A DNA stretch of 64,000 nucleotides from Endomychus coccineus. Lineage: Eukaryota; Arthropoda; Insecta; Coleoptera; Endomychidae. The notes beneath the pieces are model-generated. The model searched no databases. It was not told where the DNA came from and saw only the letters and a list, made by a program, of their open reading frames with translations. The stretch is from positions 142,581,846 through 142,645,845 of the forward strand of contig OY294067.1 in NCBI GenBank assembly GCA_958510875.1. Direction: 5' to 3'. Below, piece after piece: positions 54,943-64,000 of the stretch. The position numbers were made by a program, and so were the translations under genes. Within the stretch, counting starts at the first letter, position 1. Each line of letters opens with the position of its first letter.

Positions 54943-55154
54943 TGTTAGGATACAATTCTATATGTATCTAAATATTCTATGACCAACAGGTCAACTTGTA
55001 ATGTTCGATGTAAAGAGTGTGTATTCTGTATTCAATGTTTTGTTGTTCATGTACATGTATGTTATGTTACATCAGACGAAAATATAACTTCGAATTATTG
55101 AGTGATCTTTATTTAATAAATACTGAACGAAATAACAAAACTCTGCATTAAACA
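54943..55154 (+). repeat. Copia 5' LTR (212 bases)
   Basis: It begins TGTTAGG and ends TTAAACA, contains AATAAA near 55,116, and its last 20 bases recur at 59,365-59,384. Confidence 0.8.
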
Positions 55155-55232
55155 GGGTATGGTTATATCTTGATGTATTCGGGTGGAATTAACTGGGAGT
55201 GACAGTGTAGAATTCTGTATCTCTGGAAGTTC

Positions 55233-55980
55233 GTGGAAACAGAAAGCATGGCGACGTTGAATATACAGGTGGCGAATCTAAAACAATTTGATGGAACCGG
55301 ATTTTCAAATTGGGAATTTCGTCTGAAACTTTTCTCAGAGCAAAGTGATACATTGCTAGTACTGGAAGAAGACGCTCCGACTCAACAAAATGAACTAGTA
55401 GAATTCAGGAAAAAGAATGCGAACGCTAGAAATATTATGGTACAGTGGCTAGCTGACAACATTTTGGAAACTGCAGAGAACAAGAATACAGCCAAAGAAT
55501 TGTATGAAATATTGAAATATACTTACACTCGTAAAGGTTTATCAATGCAAGTAGATTTGCAGAAGAAATTGAGAAACATGAAATATACTGAAGAAAGTAA
55601 GAGTAATTTCAAAGAAGAATTCGAAAAAGCTGTCGCAGATCTGAAAGCCAGTGGAGGTAATTTAGTTGAACCTGAAATAGTTTGTCAGTTGCTATCAGCA
55701 ATGCCAGATAGTTATCAAGCTTCAACAACCTCAATTGATTTAATGTTTAGTACAAATACCAAAGATGTTACTGTACAGTTTGTTTAAAGCAAGTTACTGC
55801 AGGTAGAAATACGACAAGGAAACAATAATCAAGGAAATGAATCTGTCGCTTTTACTGGTAAATATAGAAGTTCTTTCCGTGGACGAGACAGAGGACGAGG
55901 ACAGTTTGTGTCTAAATTTTCCTTCAAATGTTATAAGTGTTGCAAACCAGGACACCAACGTAATGAATGTAGAACCATAG
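55233..55980 (+). pseudogene. Copia gag with CCHC knuckle
   Basis: METESMATLNIQVANLKQFD opens a UBN2-type copia gag (FSNWEFRLKLF, LYEILKYTYTRKGLSMQVDL, QLLSAMPDSYQ). An in-frame TAA at 55,785 interrupts it. The same frame then reaches an RG-rich segment and the knuckle CYKCCKPGHQRNEC near 55,930. Confidence 0.85.
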
Positions 55981-55989
55981 TCGAAGTAT

Positions 55990-56213
55990 ACCAGGTCTGC
56001 CGGAGCTTCCCTTCTACTCTTTTTAGAATTTTAGTGCAATCTGATTGGTCGTTTATTCCGTTTATTTAATGTCAATAATGTCATAGACGACGACATAATA
56101 TGATGTTGTTACGTGCCGGCGACGAGCTGATGAGAGCAAGGCTGTGATTGGAGGAGCTGGGTGACGTCACCCAGCGCGAGAAACGATGGAACTGAGGCTC
56201 CGGCTGACCTGGT
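55990..56213. repeat. 224-base miniature inverted-repeat element inside copia
   Basis: Terminal inverted repeats accaggtctgccggagc (55,990-56,006) and gctccggctgacctggt (56,197-56,213) differ at one base. The flanks suggest a 2-base AT or TA duplication. Near its right end is a perfect 20-base palindrome (56,156-56,175) centred on GGGTGACGTCACCC, which includes a CRE-like TGACGTCA. Confidence 0.8.
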
Positions 56214-57848
56214 ATCTATACTTTGACTATGATCAGAACTACTTCCCAAGTTCTATGACTGAAACAACTAATAATGGCAACAACGCTCTATCAGTCACAG
56301 ATGAAATCCTAACCTTTATTGTTTACTCCGGGGCAACAAATCATCTGGTAAAAAAACAAGCAGATGCTTTTTTATCTGACATAAAATCCGTGGATTATAA
56401 CATTAATGTAGCCAAAAAGGGTTCTGCAATCAAAGTTCTCAAGTGTGTGAATTTAAATGTAGAAGACACGGAAGGTAGAAAGTTCAAATTGAGAGATGTG
56501 TTTCAAAAAGGTGATTTGGACTATAATTCATTATCAGTAAAGCGAATAGAAAAAGAAGGATTCAAGGTAATCTTTGAGGATGGAAAAGTGAAGATATGCA
56601 GGAAAGATAATAATAAAATATTCTTGGAAGGCAGTCTCAGAAGTAATCTGAATGTTATCTGTTTTAGACCTAGATTTTTTAGTGCAAATATTGTTATTAA
56701 TCAGGACTTGATGCATAGACGAATGGGTCATTCATCTAAATACCCAACAAAAACTTTATGTGAAATTTGTTAAAAGCAAAACAGTCTCATGGAAAGTTCA
56801 AATCCTTTCCTGATGAACGGAAAGCAAGACGAGTTCTGGAAATAATTTCATCAGATGTTTCAGGACCCATTACACCTCCAACTTGAGATGACATGAAATA
56901 TTATGCGAGTTTCATAGATCATCTCACACATTTTACACAAGTATATCTGTTGAAGAATAAATCTGAAGTCATTGAAAAATTGTTAAAGAGTATGAAGCTC
57001 TAGTGTGTGCAAAATTCAATCCAAAAATATCAAAACTTCGTTGTGATAATGGAGAGTATAGTTCTGTAGAATTTCAAATTTTTTGTAAGAAGAAGGGTAT
57101 ACAGATTGAATATACAATACGGAGGAATCCAGAGCAAAATGAAATTGCGGAAAGATATAATAGAACTATCCTTGATAAATCGCGTTGTTTAATTTTTGAT
57201 TCTGGTTTGAATAAATCCTTTCGGGGTGATGCTTATTGTGCAGCAGTATATTTACACAATCCACTGGAATCTTCAACAATTGCCAAACACACTACTCCAA
57301 CAAAACTATGGTATGGATATGATCCTAATCTGAATAAAATCAAAATTTTTGGTTTTGTATTATATGTTCATATACCAAAAGAGATTCGTTCAGGAAAATT
57401 GGATACACATTCGATGAGAATGATATTCATTGGTTACTGCAATAATGGATATATATTGTATGACATTGAACAAAAAACAATTGTTGTAGCAAGATCTGTT
57501 ATTTTTGATGGAAACAGGAATATGAAAGACACAACAAATCCAGAAGTACAACCAATTGGAACTGCAGAAGCAAATGAAAAAGAGGACAATGATGAAGAAG
57601 GAAGAAATCAAGATGATACTAATGATATCAACTCTAGTAATGAAACTGAGGAAGAAAGTAGGAACATTCGTAGAAGTCAAAGAAATAGAAAACTGCCAAC
57701 ACATTTACTTGATTATGACATGGAAAGTGACACGAAATTAATGACAGCCTTATCAGCTCGTAACTTACCTCATGAAATTCCTAAAATTTATAACAAAGTT
57801 CTCAATATGCAAAATGTATGGGATATTGCAATAATAACAAAGAATTAA
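56214..57848 (+). pseudogene. Copia protease and integrase region
   Basis: The protease active site reads VYSGATNHL, so the catalytic aspartate of DSGA is replaced by tyrosine. LMHRRMGHSSK is the GAG-pre-integrase motif. SDVSGPITPP precedes an in-frame TGA at about 56,886 and a frame change. The 57,003-57,848 frame keeps LRCDNGEYSS and RNPEQNEIAERYNRTI (second Asp and Glu of the integrase), then FGFVLYVHIPKEIRS and GYCNNGYILYD. Confidence 0.85.
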
Positions 57849-57904
57849 AATCATTGGAACAAAATTAACCTGGAAAATGATTTCACGACCTCCTGATGCA
57901 AATA

Positions 57905-58873
57905 CCGGGATATCAAAAATTATCTAGGTCAAGGGTGGTTGTGGAATCTAAAACGTGTGTCTTTACTTCACGTTTGAAATAATCATGTAACTGTCACACT
58001 GACATCATCAATAACCTACAAATTTCATACCTATTTATTTCAGTTGTAAAACAATAATGAACTACAAATTATGAAATGATTATGTGAAGTTTGAACCTTT
58101 TCAGAGGTCGTGATAGCCACAATCCGGGTCAAAAACAGTTTTGAAATAGTTCATTTTACGTAAATCGAATGACGTTCACGTGAGAATCCCGTAGCACGCG
58201 AGGTAGAAAAGTGCAAACTGGTTGTACCTAATACGGCTTTACGACGACTTTTCGCGTGCCGTTTTCGCTCCATGTAGTTATATTCAGTATCGGACCGTGA
58301 CCGACGGCCCTTCTTTTTTCGATAAATGTCCATTAAATAGGAAAATTTAATTAAAACAGTTTGAGCTATTCTCAGATCTCAGCTACGCTCGTCTAACGTG
58401 CGACGTACCAAAGGGAATTTTCTCGTTACTGAAATATGCACGAAGCGGGTGAAAGCTAGCGGCTCATAGCCGAAAACGCTTTATCACAACTGGCGCCGCC
58501 CGCACAGGGCACGAAACGGCCCCAAATTAACAAGACCGGGGTAAAATGTATAAACTCTAACTTACGCGCAGCGAGCTCTTCGAGGCATACGTCAAAATGA
58601 TTTCGTTCGTAGCTAATTACGTAGGATGTCTGGCGATCATGCAATTATGTTTTCAGATAATTCGAACCTTCTAATTCCGATAGGCCACGTAAAAATCCCG
58701 AAGTTCAAAGCACTAAAGACTTCCGAGTGTTACAATATTCGTATAAAATTGCGAAATTTCGCACTTTTAGAAACTTCAAATTAATTATGACATAATTATT
58801 CCAAACGTAAAGTAAAGACACACGTTTCAGATTCCACAACCACCCTTGACCAAGATAATTTTTGATATCCCGG
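57905..58873. mobile_element. 969-base element with 84-base inverted termini and TA duplication, inside copia
   Basis: Termini CCGGGATATCAAAAATTATC (57,905 on) and its inverse ending at 58,873 match over about 84 bases with few changes. TA flanks both ends (57,903-57,904 and 58,874-58,875). Codons of the copia frame on the two sides join in frame if the element and one TA are disregarded, which fixes the borders. Inside I find only short frames (for example 58,151-58,333 minus), so it is non-autonomous. TA duplication suggests the Tc1/mariner superfamily. Confidence 0.9.
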
Positions 58874-58875
58874 TA

Positions 58876-59404
58876 TTATAGACTCTAAATGGGTATTCTG
58901 TGGAAAAATGATAGATGGAAAACTGTTAAAGAAGGCCAAGTTCGTAGCCAGAGGTTATCAGCAACCATCGTTAGAAGAAGAAGCTTATGCACCAGTAGCA
59001 AGAATGGTGAGGTGACACTGAGAATATTACTTGCCCTAGCAGTAGACAATGATTTCACCATTCATCAATTAGATGTAAGGTCAGCTTTTTCAAAAAGTAA
59101 TCTGAATGAAGTAGTTTATATGAAACCACCTGACGGCTTAACAAGTTACACACCAGGTCAGGTATGTGAATTAAGAAAGGCACTTTATGGTCTTAGACAA
59201 AGCCCTAAATGTTGGAATGATTGCATAAATAATTTTTTATTGAACTTGAAGTTTGTTCGCTCTGAGTCTGATTCATGTCTTTATTATACAAAATGTATTT
59301 GGTTACTTATTTGGGTAGATGATATAAACATTTTTTCAAGATCAGATGATGAGGTGAATCAAATACAAAACTCTGCATTAAACAATCCCTATACGCTAAA
59401 TTAA
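58876..59404 (+). pseudogene. Copia reverse transcriptase, truncated
   Basis: IHQLDVRSAFSKSNLNEVVY, LRKALYGLRQSPKCW and LLIWVDDINIFS (WVDD as the catalytic box) identify the RVT_2 domain. The protein then runs directly into LTR sequence (NQIQNSALN) and stops. The rest of the polymerase and RNase H are deleted. Confidence 0.88.
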
Positions 59405-61430
59405 CCCTATTCCTAACCCCCTTTTTGAGATATTTTTCAATTTATCAAAAAATGAAAAGGGTTCCAGTAGGTCTTTTGGACCGCGGAACATGAATCCGAG
59501 GTCATTTTCCCGGAAAATGTATTCTATGGATAGAAAATTGGGCAAATTTGATAATTTTCACGCAAATGCTCTCATTTTTCACGTGATTATCGTTTCATAC
59601 ATAATAGAGGTTGACAGTCGCGTATTTCGATCCGAAGTAGACAACAGGAAAATTTGCTGAAAACTGAAAAGAAAATCTTTCTACATCATTGAAATTATCG
59701 TGTGATAGAACTCTTTAAGTTTTTTTTGATCGCTGATTGCGAATTTGATAATTAAACAGTTCAACAATATCATTTTCCTGAAAAACGCGGAAAATTTTAT
59801 TGCGAACTCTCCTCTATTTGATAGTAATTTTTTTTAGTGTCGTGTTGATTTACGTTTATGTGTTCGATGTCCATGTTAAATTACAAAAATGAAGAATAAT
59901 GCCGGAAAAATAATTGTTCGAAAATTCCGCAAAAATCAAAGAAAATTTTAAGGAAAAACACTAACTTTACTGAAATTATCGTGTGATAAGTCACCATAGG
60001 GTTTTTTAGTCGCTGATTGCGAATTTGACATCAAAAACGTTTGAAAATAACATTATGATTATGTGGAAAATGGAGAAAAATTTAAGAAACTAATTTTTTT
60101 TTTGTTTCAATTAATACATTTAAAGCTACAATATTGCAATATGATAAAAAAAATAAGTACTTACAATAACATTTTGTTTTATAAATTTTAATAATATTCA
60201 TCGTCTAATTCATTGATCTCTATGGGTTTACAACTACAAATTTAAAGTAATGCCCAAAAAAAAATCACAAAATAGGTTCATAATATATTCAGGGACGTAG
60301 TCGGTACTGGAAATCAATCAGATGATGAATATTATGAAAATGTTCTATTATGAATAATTTATAAATATATCTATTTAAAATTATACAATTTTTAACAGGA
60401 CGTTATTGTCAGTACTCATTTTTTCTAATGACACATCAGACATCATATTGCAATATTGTAGTGTAATGAGGCTGTTATTAGTTAGGAATTCTTATTTAAG
60501 TCATAGATGGTATTTAGACACTTGCCGTGCCAACAGGTCCTATGAATTAAATAAAGGTTACAATTAAGCAACTATCATTGACTAAGCATATGCAATGCAT
60601 CGATCTTCGACCTGATGGTCAACGGACATTGAACAGCTGACGCTGCACCGATCAAACATTAGGTGAATGGATGAATACATGTAAAGAGAGAGTTGAATTG
60701 GAACGATGATTCTGAGAACATCTAAATAAATGCCTTAGACCAAGTACACCGATCTTTTATTATTGTAGTAGCTTTAAATGAACAGTTACAAACTTGCATA
60801 AATTTGACATAAGTACTTGTTCTTTTTAAGTTTTCCTTCATTTTGCACACAATCCTAATGTTATTGTCAAACTTTTTGATGTCAAATTCGTAATCAGCTA
60901 CCAAAAAACCCCTATAGCGACTTATCGCAAGATAATTTCAATGACATTCGGGTGTTTTCCCTTTCAATTTTCTTCGATTTTTCCGTAATTTTGAAACAAT
61001 TATTTTCCAGGAATTACTTTTAATTGTTTTAATTTAATATGGGAATCAAAAAGATGAACGTAAATCAACACGACACTCAAAAATTTGCATTAAAAAAAAA
61101 GGGAATTCATAATGAAATTTCCCGCGTTTTTCGCAAAAATGACATTTTTGAACTTATCAATTATCAAGGCGTAATCAGCGACCGAAACAGCTTTTGTAGG
61201 GTCCTATCACACGATAATTTCAATGAGGTGGAAAGATTTTCTTTTCTTGAAAGAGTGTTGAGAATAGGGTTAATTTAGTATATAGGGTGAATGGGAGGAG
61301 ATTGAAGTATCGGTTAGTAGTCACGAATGACCTTCGTGGTTCATAGAACATTATGCAAAAAAAAATGTACAATACGACCGCGTAGTAAATTTTTAGAAAT
61401 TTCCCCAGCTTGTTGACTGGAATATAGTAT

Positions 61431-61880
61431 TCCTATAATAAATAAAAATTAACCTGCATTAACGTTGCCGCTTGGAATTTAGAACTTCCGCTATCGGAAA
61501 CAATCAAATATGCGGAATAGGTTTAATCAGCTGTGCTATCATCGCCATTGCAGTAAACACATTGAATTTGGTGTATCAACTGTTGAAGCACTTGCGGCTA
61601 GATGGCGCTAGGGACGTCCAATAGCTGAACGAATAAGAATAAAATTATTCACCCGAATATTGGATGCAATACTTATCACTTTGTTTTTTTTTCACTTATA
61701 TTAGAGCAACGATAAAAATGTATGAATAAAACGAAAGATCTTAGGATATTTATAATCAAATAATAAACAAGTTGGGCTTCGACTTGAATATGGAGGAATC
61801 CATTGCTGGGATTCAATTGGTATGTGATAATAGTGAAAAGTTAAAGAGGTAAATAGGAATAATGCGGAGATGTAACAGGA
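61431..61880. other. Intron stretch between two foldback elements
   Basis: No supported feature; its right part may belong to the outer arm of the second inverted repeat. Confidence 0.5.
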
Positions 61881-63300
61881 AGGAACAAGTAAGTGAATTA
61901 CTGAGAAATTTCATGTTATCAAGAATATCGAATAGAATGCTGTAAGTCCAATTGATCGTTTGAAAATTTTCACTGTATTTTCCATTTCTTCTGATTCTAG
62001 GGTGTTCAATTTAAACCCTCTACTCTGGCTATGTGAAATTTCAATTTCATATAAATTTGGTAAAGTGTGCATTGTCTCTATAATATGAATGGAGAAAGAT
62101 GAATCTGTTTTATTGAGTCTATAAAATCGAGAATGTTCCTCATATTGTATTTCTATATAAAGACCTGATCACCAATGCAAAATTTAACACATTCCGAACT
62201 AGTTAATTTATATATCTACCTCCAGGTTTACTAAACTTATTTATCTCCAGCATCAAATGGAATATAGGACAGTTTACTTGGTGTTTGAAGCTAACTTTTA
62301 GATTATGTTTCGATAAAAAATTTGTTGTTCACTCATACACACCAGCGTATTTTGATGACAAATCAATTTTTTCCTGTGAAACTATGAATATATTTGAGTG
62401 AGTATTTTCATGCCTTTTTCCATTAAACTATTTGAGTACAATTCCAAGTTTAGATTCATTGTTGAAGACTAGACCTTAATTATATTCAATTCTTTGTTCA
62501 AGTATTCAGGGGAGAGGGCGAGTGGAAGGGCTCTCTGTATAATTCAATTTTATGCTGCTAAATTGTGGCTAGGTGACTATTGTTAATTACTTCTTCAGTC
62601 CTCGTAGTCACAAATTAGCAGCATACAAATCGATGATACATAGAGCCTTACCATTTCATTTCATCCCCCGAAACTTGAATGGAGGATTGAATATAATTAA
62701 GGTTATAGCCATCAGCAATGAATTATAGCCTGAAATAAATAATATTCAAAATTTCAATGGAAAAATACAAATAAAGACTCAAATATTTATTTTTCATGTA
62801 AAAAAATTTAATTCCGTATCAAAATACGTTTCTCTGACATATTTTGCTGCTATGCGTTGAAAAAAATCACCAACATTTTATCGAAATATAATCTAGAAGT
62901 TGCTTCAAACACCAAAATGAATTGTTCCATATTTTGTTCCATACTAAAGATAAAAAGTATAAATTCAATAAACCTGAAGAATATGAAAATTAACCTGTTC
63001 AGAGTGTGATAACTTTTACATCAGTAGATCAAGTCGTAATAGAGAAATTAGGTATATGAAACTAGATAAGACAGATTCATCTTTCTCCAATCATATCATG
63101 GAAACATGACACACTTTTCCAAATTTACATGAAGTAAAAATATTCCATAATCAGAGTAGCGGTTCTAAATCAAAAATCCTAGGATATGTACAAGTATTCA
63201 AATGTATGAAAAATAATGACAGTTAAACGATCAATTAGACTACTTGAACTACATCGTTTTTATTGATGTTTTGATAACATAAAATATCCCCGTAATGCAC
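61880..63300. repeat. Second giant foldback, arms about 690 bases, centre near 62,590
   Basis: The left arm (61,880-62,578) and right arm (62,600-63,300) are inverted copies with moderate divergence. Paired landmarks include ccaattgatcgttt (61,950 / 63,225), ggagaaagatgaatctgt (62,090 / 63,075), tggtgtttgaagc (62,279 / 62,907), accttaattatattcaat (62,473 / 62,690) and tatgctgctaaattgtg (62,550 / 62,615). The loop is about 25 bases. No transposase frame is present. Confidence 0.85.
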
Positions 63301-63918
63301 TAACTTGTACATTCCAAATACATATTCGCAATAAAATTACCAAAAAACCTCTTTACTCTACCCCATTGTGTTATTCCTAATATTCATAATTCAGAAAATG
63401 TAATCTACATCTCTTAATATACGTGAGTAATTGATCCATGATGAGAGATTTAATTCCGTATATGTTTATCAATGATCTACGCGCGAGGTTTACATTTACA
63501 AAAATATTCATCGCTCGATCAGTAGTGTACAATAACTATTTCCAATATATTTCTGTATTTCTAAGGATGCTAGTATATTCGGTTTTTGTTGGAATGGGCA
63601 AAATATCGGTAGCATGGGTAAAATTATAATAAAATTCCAACAGATGGCTGGCGTAGTTTGAGGCCGGTTTCTTAAGCCGAAAACTTCTAAGGTATCCTTG
63701 AAATCTTAGATGAAATTTCAACCCCTTGTGGCCAACTCTCTCTGATAATGTCAACGAAACAACTAGCAGCAAGTAAACCTTGCAGTTGCTTGTAAATTGA
63801 AATTTGGTTCTATTTCACTTTTCTACATACTTTTCATTTAGACTTTTAGAAGTTATTTTTCATATCTAAATCTAATGTTCAGTGCTCCTGTAATATCGAC
63901 GAGAAGGTTTCTGTTTAC
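63301..63918. other. Intron stretch, no gene recognised
   Basis: Only short frames. A polypyrimidine-poor AT-rich sequence leads to the exon donor at 63,918. Confidence 0.5.
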
Positions 63919-64000
63919 CTTCGAATGCTGTCCCATTGGCATAATTGACAAACAGATTTTGATCTTTCGCATTACTATAAACATGATAATTTTCGTCAAC
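63919..64000 (-). CDS. GANAB: Glucosidase II alpha exon (truncated by window edge)
   Basis: It encodes NYHVYSNAKDQNLFVNYANG and ends after one base of a glycine codon at a GTAAAC donor (63,918). It corresponds to the strand before the catalytic domain's CWPG motif. Confidence 0.85.

Larger units (their letters stand above)
54943..59384 (+). mobile_element. Ty1/copia retrotransposon with a deleted 3' half
   Basis: The 5' LTR begins TGTTAGG at 54,943. The element ends with the last 20 bases of the same LTR at 59,384, joined directly to the reverse transcriptase frame. Flanking ACCCC (54,938-54,942) and ATCCC (59,385-59,389) fit a 5-base target duplication with one change. Gag, protease, integrase and reverse transcriptase follow the copia order. 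Frame changes and stops make it dead. Confidence 0.88.
54812..61430. mobile_element. Giant foldback element with copia inserted in its left arm
   Basis: The left arm is split: 54,812-54,942 and, after the copia element, 59,385 to about 60,140. The right arm is about 60,768-61,430 inverted. Matching landmarks are ccagtcaataagctgggg / its inverse at 61,403-61,420, tattcacccc, ctaaattaaccctattc (59,396-59,412 against 61,262-61,277), gaaattatcgtgtgat and cgctgattgcgaatttga. The left arm has about 240 bases (59,413-59,655) absent from the right. Within each arm the 'attatcgtgtgat ... cgctgattgcgaatttga' unit occurs twice. The spacer holds another small inverted pair (60,188-60,215 / 60,317-60,341). 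No transposase is seen. Confidence 0.85.
32041..64000 (-). other. GANAB: Glucosidase II alpha subunit gene (C-terminal half), nine exons in window
   Basis: Glucosidase II trims the two inner glucoses from N-glycans on new glycoproteins in the endoplasmic reticulum and belongs to glycoside hydrolase family 31. Nine minus-strand exons join with matching phases at every junction and GT/AG borders, giving 466 codons plus stop; the family is about 900-950 residues, so the N-terminal half lies beyond the right edge. The nucleophile motif WNDMNEPSVF and the acid/base motif WTGDNTA are intact. WNDMNEPSVF, rather than the WIDMNEPS form of lysosomal enzymes, supports the ER type. Introns of 9.3 kb, 5.3 kb, 4.2 kb, 1.5 kb and 9.4 kb hold the mobile elements. 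The last two exons are assigned by splice phase more than by similarity. The gene appears functional. Confidence 0.88.

Noticed and set aside
59396..59420. TTAACCCTATTCC, similar to telomere repeats
   Set aside because: It is not tandem, and it is explained as part of the foldback arm.
63536..63772. A minus-strand frame near the right edge as a glucosidase exon
   Set aside because: It shows no glycoside hydrolase pattern and is out of step with the clear exon at 63,919-64,000.

Overview
The window looks like a stretch of AT-rich insect nuclear DNA. It holds one split host gene with introns of up to about 9 kb, and a dense, nested mix of transposable elements typical of insects: BEL/Pao, Ty1/copia and Ty3/gypsy remnants, CR1/Jockey-type and R4/Dong-type LINEs, miniature inverted-repeat elements and giant foldback elements. 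I cannot name the species from the sequence.

Positions 1 to about 14,110 are most of a Polinton/Maverick-type endogenous virus, closest in gene content to the adintoviruses. The left end lies outside the window. Three gene blocks are seen. The morphogenesis block on the minus strand runs from 4,416 down to 68: a parvovirus-type phospholipase A2, a basic membrane-active core protein, an adenain-like protease, a Cys/His-rich protein, a penton-like minor capsid protein, a small protein, the double-jelly-roll major capsid protein and a conserved unknown. The plus-strand block from 4,474 to 8,440 holds the packaging ATPase, an acidic unknown, a fibre-like coiled-coil protein, a DDE integrase with a chromo-like tail and an unknown. 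On the minus strand from 12,856 down to 8,708 lie a small OB-like protein and a protein-primed family B DNA polymerase. Most frames are open. The copy carries two in-frame stops (polymerase C-terminus and the leftmost gene) and one frame break (phospholipase/core), so it looks young but already damaged. Its right flank has two tandem 300-base repeats and three copies of a 12-base palindrome.

From 14,168 to 31,020 lie host-flanking repeats: a broken gypsy integrase with a possible LTR, about 7 kb in which I recognise nothing, an orphan 227-residue reading frame, a LINE 3' end and a BEL/Pao element on the minus strand that keeps mostly one frame with several stops and contains a nested insertion.

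From 32,041 to the right edge a single host gene runs on the minus strand: the C-terminal half of an endoplasmic reticulum glucosidase II alpha subunit (glycoside hydrolase family 31). Nine exons can be traced, with consistent splice sites and phases, for 466 codons plus stop. Its introns carry nearly all other elements: a 217-base hairpin, a degraded LINE, two head-to-tail R4-like fragments around a TA microsatellite, a nearly complete LINE with a PHD finger in ORF1, and, in one 9.3-kb intron, two very large inverted repeats (54,812-61,430 and about 61,880-63,300). The first of these has a deleted copia element in one arm, and that copia element itself holds two smaller inverted-repeat elements. 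The order of insertion can be read directly from the nesting.
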